Source: VAZQ01 sp963841105 (lineage in GTDB: Bacteria; Pseudomonadota; Alphaproteobacteria; Rhizobiales; Xanthobacteraceae). Taken from it: 64,000 nucleotides of DNA. The DNA is taken from the NCBI GenBank assembly GCA_963841105.1, contig CAWJCB010000004.1, forward strand, positions 104,947 to 168,946, given 5' to 3'. The notes beneath the pieces were generated by a model, which saw only the letters and a list, made by a program, of their open reading frames with translations, was not told the origin of the DNA and searched no databases. The position numbers and the translations under genes were made by a program. Shown piece by piece: positions 57,900 through 64,000 of the stretch; positions within the stretch are counted from its first letter, which is position 1, and each line of letters starts with the position of its first letter.

Positions 57900-59027
57900 A
57901 TGAAAACCCGTGCCGCTGTCGCCTTGGAGAAGGCCAAGCCGCTTGCGATCACTGAAGTCGATCTCGATGGTCCGAAGGCCGGCGAGGTTTTGGTCGAGGT
58001 GAAGGCCACGGGAATTTGTCACACCGACGAGTTCACGCTCTCCGGCGCCGATCCGGAAGGGCTGTTCCCGGCCATTCTCGGTCATGAGGGCGCCGGCATT
58101 GTCGTCGATGTCGGTGGCGGCGTGACAAGCGTGAAGAGGGGCGATCACGTTATTCCGCTCTACACGCCGGAATGCCGGCAATGCCCCTCCTGCCTGTCGC
58201 GCAAGACCAATCTGTGCACGGCCATCCGCGCCACCCAGGGACAGGGTGTCATGCCGGACGGCACCTCGCGCTTCTCGCTCGATGGCAAGAAGCTGCACCA
58301 CTATATGGGCACTTCCACGTTCTCGAATTTCACGGTGCTGCCGGAGATTGCGGTCGCCAAGATCCGCGACGACGCGCCTTTCGACAAGGTCTGCTACATC
58401 GGCTGCGGCGTCACGACCGGCATTGGCGCGGTGCTCAATACCGCCAAGGTGGAGCCCGGCGCGAAGTGCGTGGTCTTCGGACTGGGCGGGATCGGGCTCA
58501 ACGTGATCCAGGGGCTGCGGCTTGCCGCTGCCGACATGATCATCGGCGTCGATGTCAACAACGCCAAGAAGGAATGGGGCGAGCGCTTCGGAATGACGCA
58601 TTTCGTCAATCCGAAGGAAGTTGGCGCCGACCTGGTTGCGCATCTCGTCAACATGACAAAACGCGGCGCTGACCAGATCGGCGGCGCCGACTACACGTTC
58701 GACTGCACGGGCAATATCACGGTGATGCGCCAGGCTCTCGAGGCCTGCCATCGCGGCTGGGGGCAATCCATCATCATCGGCGTCGCGCCATCAGGGGCGG
58801 AAATTGCGACACGTCCGTTCCAGCTCGTTACCGGCCGGGTCTGGAAGGGCACCGCCTTCGGCGGCGCGCGCGGCCGCACCGATGTACCGAAGATCGTCGA
58901 CTGGTACATGGAAGGCAAGATCCAGATCGACCCGATGATCACGCACACCATGGGCCTCAAGGAGATCAACAAGGGATTCGATCTCATGCACGAAGGCAAA
59001 AGCATCAGAAGCGTGGTGGTGTTCTGA
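57900..59027 (+). CDS. frmA: S-(hydroxymethyl)glutathione dehydrogenase, class III alcohol dehydrogenase
   Basis: A 375-residue NAD-dependent zinc enzyme making S-formylglutathione. Catalytic zinc ligands in TGICHTDEFTLSG (Cys) and GHEGAGIV (His), structural zinc Cys in CRQCPSCLSRKTNLC, NAD fold GLGGIGLNVIQG. The stretch HHYMGTSTFSNFTVL is a class III mark. GAGGAGG lies 9 bases before the ATG. The following step (FghA hydrolase) is not in the window. Confidence 0.96.
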   Translation: MKTRAAVALEKAKPLAITEVDLDGPKAGEVLVEVKATGICHTDEFTLSGADPEGLFPAILGHEGAGIVVDVGGGVTSVKRGDHVIPLYTPECRQCPSCLSRKTNLCTAIRATQGQGVMPDGTSRFSLDGKKLHHYMGTSTFSNFTVLPEIAVAKIRDDAPFDKVCYIGCGVTTGIGAVLNTAKVEPGAKCVVFGLGGIGLNVIQGLRLAAADMIIGVDVNNAKKEWGERFGMTHFVNPKEVGADLVAHLVNMTKRGADQIGGADYTFDCTGNITVMRQALEACHRGWGQSIIIGVAPSGAEIATRPFQLVTGRVWKGTAFGGARGRTDVPKIVDWYMEGKIQIDPMITHTMGLKEINKGFDLMHEGKSIRSVVVF

Positions 59028-59083
59028 TTCCGATGCATCTATAATCGACGGCCCGTTGATGCTGACTCATCTCCGTGATTGCC

Positions 59084-59235
59084 AGGCCTGACCCTTTCGG
59101 CGCCGGGGAGGCTCTCAGCGTCCGACAGGTGGTGCTCGGTGACGTGGTGCCGGCGTTCGGACGGCTGCGCCAGCAGGGCAAGACGCGTTTCCTTGGGCTC
59201 ACCGCAATCGGCGATACCTTGCACGCGAATCCGAA
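59084..59235 (+). pseudogene. aldo/keto reductase fragment
   Basis: Fifty residues in one frame, GEALSVRQVVLGDVVPAFGR then LRQQGKTRFLGLTAIGDTLH, match the middle of the aldo/keto reductase barrel (the L-R-x-x-G-K-x-R-F-x-G strand and helix). Both ends of the enzyme are missing and the frame turns to unrelated sequence after 59235. A relic, distinct in wording from the intact pair at 23020-24710. Confidence 0.6.
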
Positions 59236-59250
59236 CGACTGCACGGCAAC

Positions 59251-59964
59251 TCAGCGAGGGCCCACCAGACTTATCGCAAGCGACAGCGTACCCACAAAGA
59301 CGAGGCTGAAAGCCCAACTCGCATCCAGATTGAACCAGCTCCACGACACGAACTTGAGACCCAGGTAGCGGTAGACTAGCCACGCTAGGAATCCGCCGGC
59401 TGTCATCATTGCGACTGAATGGACGACTGAGACCAAAACGGCCATGTCCAGATTGGCGTTTATGAGCGCGCCTGCCGCCTCGTGGTTCTTGTCGAGGTCG
59501 GTGGCCCGGCAGAGGCCGAGATAAATCGGAACGAGCATAAGTCCCGCGCCATGCGCTATCGCCACGGCGAAGGACCAGAGTCCCAGTTGCGTCGGTCGTA
59601 TCCGCGCCAGCACCCGTGGATGGCGCCGGTTGACGAACCGGAAGATGCCGAACCCGATGACCAACAGACTGGCGCCGACCTGGATGTTTTGCTGCCATTC
59701 GACGAGGGCTACCAGGAGAGCGAATGGCAGAATCACAACAAGCATTGCCAGTAGGTGGCCAACCGTCAGCGGCCAAAACGCTGCCACGAGGGCGCGCGAG
59801 CTCCTTTCCATTAATCCGGCGGAAACGGCGAGCGGCCATCCCATTCCCGGGTTGATCCCGTGATAGAGGCCGCTCGCGACAACAGCCAGCCAGAGCCCGG
59901 CAGGTGTCCAATCCACTTCGGTCAGTTTTAAGCTGATGGATAGCAGAACGAATCCGTCGAGCAA
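59251..59964 (-). CDS. polytopic membrane protein downstream of methanethiol oxidase
   Basis: A 237-residue inner-membrane protein with about six helices (LWLAVVASGLYHGINPGMGW, FWPLTVGHLLAMLVVILPFA, LLVIGFGIFRFVNRRH, VLVSVVHSVAMMTAGGFLAW). The motifs GLYHGINPGMGWPLAVSAGL, AVAIAHGAGLML and GHLLAML carry several intramembrane His, faintly like nickel/cobalt or TauE/SafE-type transporters, but no family can be assigned. Its start overlaps the methanethiol oxidase stop by 37 bases, so the two are coupled; export of a sulfur product or metal supply are guesses. Confidence 0.75.
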   Translation of the reverse strand: MLDGFVLLSISLKLTEVDWTPAGLWLAVVASGLYHGINPGMGWPLAVSAGLMERSSRALVAAFWPLTVGHLLAMLVVILPFALLVALVEWQQNIQVGASLLVIGFGIFRFVNRRHPRVLARIRPTQLGLWSFAVAIAHGAGLMLVPIYLGLCRATDLDKNHEAAGALINANLDMAVLVSVVHSVAMMTAGGFLAWLVYRYLGLKFVSWSWFNLDASWAFSLVFVGTLSLAISLVGPR

Positions 59965-61328
59965 TCGCCGCCCTCAAGCCGGATCTGATGTGCCCGGTAT
60001 CCGTCAGGGAAGCTCACCCAGTAGTCCTTTGCCAGCTCGAGGCCGCCGCTCGCGTTCGCATTTGCCATGACCTCAGCGCCTGGCACGCCGGCGGGATAGA
60101 ACTGGTCGTCCCACGTCGAGTAGAGCGAGTTGGTCCAGTACACCCGCTTGCCGTCTCGGCTGATCTCGACCATCTGCGGACCGCCGGCATAAATCTTGCC
60201 GCTTGGGTGGGGCGTACGGCGAGCAATGCCGCCGACGTGGACTGAGCCCACAAGCTTCGGCTTCCTCGGGTCGCTGACGTCGTACTGACGCATCTCGCCG
60301 GTTCCCCAGCAGGCGACGTAGAGGAACCGGTCATCCATAGAGAGGTCGATGTCCGTCACCAGCGGCGGCACTGCGCCAAACCCCTGCAAGAGGGGTGGCA
60401 GCTGGTCCTTTGACGCCGTCTCGGGCGGGATCGTCGCCGTCTTTTCAATGTGGAACTTGCCGCCTTCGCGCCACCAGGTCCAGATCGAGCCTTCGAGGTT
60501 CGTTGTGTCGACCACGACGCCCAGGAACCCGTACTCGCGAACGGGATCGTGCGCGGGGCGCACTTCGAGCGCCATCTGGTGGTTGGCGCCAAGATCGATC
60601 GTCTGGGCATTGCGCCGGGCCCGAAGATCCCAAAAATGAATCCGATGGCCATACTTGTTCGAGAGCAGGTCTTCCGGGACGATCCCGTTCTCGAACTGCG
60701 GCGGCAGCCCCCATTCACTTGTCACCATGTAGTCGCGCGGCAAGTTCCACCAGAAATCATAGTGCAGGTTCTGGGGTCCGCGATCGATCTCCCAGCGGCC
60801 GAGGATGTCAAACGTCTCGCAGTCCATGATGAACACGCCAGGTGGCCCATTGGTGCCATCCTTACCGCCGCCGCCGAGCGTGCTGACGTAGATGCCTTCC
60901 GGACCGCAATGGACGGTGTGTGGCCGCGAATAGCCGGTCTTCTTGAAGACCTCCTCAGGCTCGATGATCTTGTGAATTTTCGCCTTGGTGGGATCGGGCT
61001 TCGTGTCCACGATATAAATGCGCGAGGAGCGGAGCCCCGGGATGATCAGGTAGCGCCGCTCGAGGAACGCGTGGCCGGCGAGCGGCGACAATGCCGACGA
61101 GCAGGCGTTCCAACCGAAATGGTGGAACTCGTCGCCCTTGTAGGGCATCGTCACCGTGTGGACGATTTTGCTAAATGTGGGCGAGCTGGTCTTCACGTCA
61201 ACCACCGCGAGCGCGTCGGGCTTCGAGAAGTCCGGGCTGAGCAGCAACGTGTAGGCGAAGTTCTCTGGCGGCGCTTCCATCGCCAGCTTCGGGGATGCGT
61301 GGAAGGTCGGATCAGGCCTCATTGTCAT
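59928..61328 (-). CDS. mtoX: methanethiol oxidase, selenium-binding protein (SBP56) family
   Basis: A 466-residue propeller enzyme that oxidises methanethiol to formaldehyde, hydrogen sulfide and hydrogen peroxide. Family wording throughout: NFAYTLLLSPDFSKPDALAV, DEFHHFGWNACSSA, ERRYLIIPGLRSSRIYIVDT, GYSRPHTVHCGPEGIYVSTL, DFWWNLPRDYMVTSEWG and DIDLSMDDRFLYVACWGTGE; the conserved Cys/His set thought to bind copper is present. Length is usual. The ATG overlaps the stop of an upstream open frame (ATGA). No senC/mauG partner genes, found beside mtoX in some methylotrophs, are in the window. Confidence 0.92.
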   Translation of the reverse strand: MTMRPDPTFHASPKLAMEAPPENFAYTLLLSPDFSKPDALAVVDVKTSSPTFSKIVHTVTMPYKGDEFHHFGWNACSSALSPLAGHAFLERRYLIIPGLRSSRIYIVDTKPDPTKAKIHKIIEPEEVFKKTGYSRPHTVHCGPEGIYVSTLGGGGKDGTNGPPGVFIMDCETFDILGRWEIDRGPQNLHYDFWWNLPRDYMVTSEWGLPPQFENGIVPEDLLSNKYGHRIHFWDLRARRNAQTIDLGANHQMALEVRPAHDPVREYGFLGVVVDTTNLEGSIWTWWREGGKFHIEKTATIPPETASKDQLPPLLQGFGAVPPLVTDIDLSMDDRFLYVACWGTGEMRQYDVSDPRKPKLVGSVHVGGIARRTPHPSGKIYAGGPQMVEISRDGKRVYWTNSLYSTWDDQFYPAGVPGAEVMANANASGGLELAKDYWVSFPDGYRAHQIRLEGGDCSTDSFCYPSA

Positions 61329-61543
61329 TGGAGTTCTTCCCTGTTTGCTTCGAGGCGCAACGGCGGAGCCAGCGAGATCGACATGGCTATTGCTGCAATT
61401 TCCGCGAGCCGGGCGGCATCGAGCGCGAAGTTGCGCGCGAAATCTGGTCCAGGCGCGGCAAAGCGGAAATGTTCAACTGCCGCTCCTGGCTCTATGATGG
61501 TTTCCCCTGCCGCAATCGCGCGTATGACATCCGCTTCGTCGTG
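61325..61543 (-). pseudogene. open frame without a start codon between MFS and methanethiol oxidase genes
   Basis: Directly after the TGA of the MFS transporter the same frame stays open for 72 residues (ADVIRAIAAGETIIEPG, AVEHFRFAAPGPDFARN, ALDAARLAEIAAIAM) and ends in an ATGA overlap with the methanethiol oxidase start. Codon use looks like real coding sequence but there is no ATG, GTG or TTG early in it. It may be the C-terminal stub of a lost gene. No family recognised. Confidence 0.35.
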
Positions 61544-62872
61544 TCAGGCGGCGTCATACTCCGTCGAGATGTCTCTGCCGGTGTAATCCGGCATGAACGC
61601 TGCTGACACCAGGCTCACCACTGCGCAGGCAGCTATGTAGATGGAAATCGCGTAGCCCGAATGAAATGCGGCAAACAGGGCTGTCGCGATAAGGGGCGCC
61701 GGGCCGCCGGCGATCACGGAGGCAAGCTGATAACCCAAAGAGGCGCCGCTGTAGCGCAATCTTGGCGTGAAGCTCTCGGCAATCAAGGCGGCTTGCGGCC
61801 CGTACATCATGTCATGCGGGATGAGCGATAGGACGATTGCAATGAACACCGCCGCCGGGATTGCTGTGTCAACCATGCCGAAATAAAGGAAGCCGAATAA
61901 CCCTGTCGTCGCCGCGCCGATCAGATACATCTTCCTGCGGCCAATACGGTCGGAGATGTGGCCCGACAGAGGAATCGTAACGAACGACACGCACGCCGCA
62001 ACGAGAACCGCGATCAGAATCAGATCGCGTGACATATGCAAGGTGCCAACGGCATAAGCGAAGATGAACGCCGTGAAGATATAGAATGGCGCTTGCTCGC
62101 CCATCCGCAGCAATGCGGAAAGGATAATTTCCTTCGGATGTTTCTTGAGAACCTCGATGATAGGCGCTTTCTCGATTTTCTTTTTGTCCAGGAGCTGCTG
62201 GAACACCGGCGTCTCGAGGATGCCAAGGCGAATCCATAGTCCGACACCAACGAGAATGATCGAGAGCGCGAATGGAATTCGCCAGCCCCAGGTGCTGAAC
62301 TGGTCACCCGACAATTGGCTGAAGGCGAGGACTGCGAGGTTCGCCAGGAACAGGCCGCATGGGACGCCGAATTGCGGCCAGGACGCCACTAATCCGCGCT
62401 GACCGTGGTGACGCGACCATTCCATCGCCAGCAGCACTGATCCCCCCCATTCACCACCTACGCCGATGCCTTGAATCATCCGCAGAACCGTCAGGATGAC
62501 CGCGCCCCAAATGCCGATTGACGCGTAGGTCGGGACGAATGCGATGAGGAACGTCGCAATGCCCATGAACAGAAGCGTGGCGATGAGCGTCGCTTTGCGG
62601 CCAATGCGATCTCCGTAGTGACCAAATATAGCGGCTCCGATGGGACGGCCGATGAAACCAATGAAATAGGTGCCGAAGGCCGCGAGCGTTGCCGTTAACG
62701 GATCTTCGTTGGGAAAGTAGAGCTTACCAAAGATAAGCCCGGCAGCCGTGCCATAAAGGAAAAAGTCGTACCACTCGATTGCGGTGCCGATGGTGGACGC
62801 AACAACCGCCTTGCGCAGCTGCGCGCTATGTTCGGATGCGGACAGAGTCCCGTGTGCCGTTATTGTAGCCAT
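61544..62872 (-). CDS. MFS transporter, metabolite:H+ symporter (MHS) family
   Basis: A 442-residue inner-membrane symporter with 12 helices. Family marks: VVASTIGTAIEWYDFFLYGT at helix 1, GHYGDRIGRKATL between helices 2 and 3, MIQGIGVGGEWGGSVLLAME at helix 4, and GHISDRIGRRKMYL in the second half. Members take up organic acids, shikimate, proline/betaine or related compounds with protons. The ATG at 62872 begins the family N terminus; the upstream frame is not conserved-looking. It is the first gene of a set leading to mtoX. Confidence 0.92.
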   Translation of the reverse strand: MATITAHGTLSASEHSAQLRKAVVASTIGTAIEWYDFFLYGTAAGLIFGKLYFPNEDPLTATLAAFGTYFIGFIGRPIGAAIFGHYGDRIGRKATLIATLLFMGIATFLIAFVPTYASIGIWGAVILTVLRMIQGIGVGGEWGGSVLLAMEWSRHHGQRGLVASWPQFGVPCGLFLANLAVLAFSQLSGDQFSTWGWRIPFALSIILVGVGLWIRLGILETPVFQQLLDKKKIEKAPIIEVLKKHPKEIILSALLRMGEQAPFYIFTAFIFAYAVGTLHMSRDLILIAVLVAACVSFVTIPLSGHISDRIGRRKMYLIGAATTGLFGFLYFGMVDTAIPAAVFIAIVLSLIPHDMMYGPQAALIAESFTPRLRYSGASLGYQLASVIAGGPAPLIATALFAAFHSGYAISIYIAACAVVSLVSAAFMPDYTGRDISTEYDAA

Positions 62873-63543
62873 TGATTGATTGCCCCAGATTGTTTCCTCG
62901 CCGCCGACGAGAACCGGTTTTCTCGACGGTCTATTTGGATGGATATTACACGATCCTGCGCCAGCGTGATATCGGAGATATGCATCGCATTCCAAAATCG
63001 CGTATCGCGGGCAGGGGGGTCTGTGACCTGTTTCACAGGGCGTCGAGAGACCCGGCTTTGTAGGGTGGGCAAAGGCGTGCCCTTGCACGCCGTGCCCACG
63101 CGACTGCGATCATTCTCCGAACGCGCCTGTCGTCTCACGGACGCGGCCGCCCCAGTCCCGCGGCAGCGTCCCACGCGCGACATAGTGGTGGAAGCTGCTG
63201 TGCGGCCAATCGCAAACCTGGGACACATGTCCATGCTTCACGGATAGGTAGGGCAAAGGCGTGCACGCAGACAAGCTTACGCAGTCTGCGCAAGCTTGAC
63301 TGCGCTGCACGCCGCACCCACGCGGACGCAGCCATCGAAATCGCCGCAAAGTTCATGGCGGCGCTCCGCCGCCGCTTCGCCATTCTTGGCACATGCATCA
63401 GCGTGCGTACGTAACGGCGAGGCTGCGCCGGCGCAGCGAATTGCTCATCACAATTTTGGAGAATGACGTTTTATCTGTTAGTCGCGTTACGCTGTCAATC
63501 GCAAAGTGTCGCAAAATGTCGGCGATGAGCAACAAGCCGGTAA
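62873..63543. repeat. gene-free region with two GTGGGCA-family repeats (copies 4 and 5)
   Basis: No gene is seen in these 670 bases. Copy 4 at 63062-63099 reads GGGTGGGCAAAGGCGTGCCC, then GCACGCCGTGCCCACG. Copy 5 at 63247-63322 reads GTAGGGCAAAGGCGTGCACG, a core CAAGCTTACGCAGTCTGCG and CAAGCTTGACTGC, then CACGCCGCACCCACG. Its core is almost the same as in 26832-27000. Confidence 0.65.
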
Positions 63544-64000
63544 ATGGCTGCCTGCGCTCAGGGGTGTCAGGCGCAAAATGACCTGGAGCGGATACTCAAC
63601 TACAAGCGACGCAGTCCTGCGGCACCAGATTTCACGATCTCTCGCGTTATCTGCATCACGGTCCGGCAGGCGGAGAGTCGGTTTCCATTCGCCCCGACCG
63701 AGGTCGGCATGATCATCTCAACCGGCTATGTCGGTCAGCTGTTCGGAGCAGTCGTCTTCGGATCGCTTGCCGAGAAGATCGGTCGCCTCAAAACTCTCTT
63801 CATCACCATTGTGCTGTTCGTGTCCATGGACGTTGCCTGCCTGTTCGCCTGGAGCGTCGCGTCGATGATGGCCTTGCAATTCCTCAGGGCGTCGGTACCG
63901 GCGGCGAGGTGCCGGTGGCAAGCGCTTACATCAATGAGTTCATCGGCGCCGAGAAGCGCGGCCGTTTCTTTTTGCTCTATGAAGTGATTTTCCCAATAGG
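63544..64000 (+). pseudogene. MFS transporter fragment, frameshifted, cut by the window edge
   Basis: From about 63700 the frame reads helix 2 and the A loop of a sugar-acid or aromatic-acid type MFS carrier: APTEVGMIISTGYVGQLFGA, VVFGSLAEKIGRLKTLF. After LQFLR (about 63885) the family text moves to another frame: GVGTGGEVPVASAYINEFIG, EKRGRFFLLYEVIFP to the end. One missing base would join them. The first 45 residues do not form helix 1, so the N terminus also looks damaged. Probably a decayed transporter gene; an assembly error cannot explain the bad N terminus. Confidence 0.7.

Noticed and set aside
40862..61328. Lanmodulin or PQQ biosynthesis genes in the xox region
   Set aside because: No small EF-hand protein and no pqqA-E type sequence could be found among the frames.
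60450..61586. 378-codon plus-strand frame
   Set aside because: Antisense to methanethiol oxidase, with shadow-type composition.

Overview
The window is chromosomal DNA from a high-GC alphaproteobacterium, most likely Hyphomicrobiales in the Bradyrhizobium/Xanthobacteraceae/Hyphomicrobium range. This rests on gene content (LipB, TctC/Bug receptor, many ABC importers, DUF992, a XoxF-type methanol dehydrogenase with glutathione-linked formaldehyde oxidation) and on several families of palindromic intergenic repeats of a kind common in that order. No database search was run. All family calls come from reading the translations.

Layout. 1-3.5 kb: housekeeping genes (cyclotransferase tail, acylphosphatase, lipB, tRNA-Leu, a double GNAT protein). 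3.8-10.6 kb: LysR regulator, Bug receptor, UbiD decarboxylase, TetR regulator, Rieske oxygenase and a branched-chain-type receptor, which look like parts of an aromatic-acid catabolic region. 10.8-22.9 kb: cell-envelope genes (L,D-transpeptidase, polysaccharide deacetylase, YqhA, DUF992), a B12-type radical SAM enzyme, an IS91-family transposase remnant, a GGDEF/EAL protein and a cupredoxin/FTR1 iron pair. 23-30 kb: two aldo/keto reductases, queC with an overlapping VUT-type transporter, YdcF, RidA, GST and an overlapping amidase/VanX pair. 30.4-40.9 kb: a nitrogen-compound catabolic island (TPP enzyme, NitT/TauT-type ABC pair without a receptor, hydrolase, Asp/Glu racemase, N-carbamoyl amidohydrolase, a full polar amino-acid ABC importer, a DapA-family lyase).

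40.9-61.3 kb is the core: a lanthanide-type methanol oxidation region. XoxF carries the extra Asp expected of lanthanide enzymes (D320-x-D322) and is followed by a XoxG-type cytochrome c and a XoxJ-type binding protein. Beside it lies a set resembling the described lut (lanthanide utilisation and transport) genes: TonB receptor, periplasmic binding protein, beta-propeller, ABC ATPase, ABC permease and an exported protein. Around these are quinoprotein-relay accessories (CXXCW rhodanese-like protein, SoxH-like metallo-beta-lactamase, SoxYZ-like carrier, pentapeptide-repeat protein, small exported proteins). Gfa and FrmA would oxidise the formaldehyde produced, and a methanethiol oxidase (SBP56 family) is a second predicted source of formaldehyde. 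No pqq biosynthesis gene, mxa gene or regulator for this region is visible here.

The intergenic space is rich in palindromic repeats. Five copies of one 115-130 bp composite inverted repeat occur, four of them in the lut/xox region. One copy supplies a gene's start codon, and a repeat of another family supplies the stop codons of two convergent genes. Four genes (FTR1, lut beta-propeller, pentapeptide protein, MFS fragment at the right edge) read as if broken by single-base frameshifts, so either assembly error or real decay must be considered.
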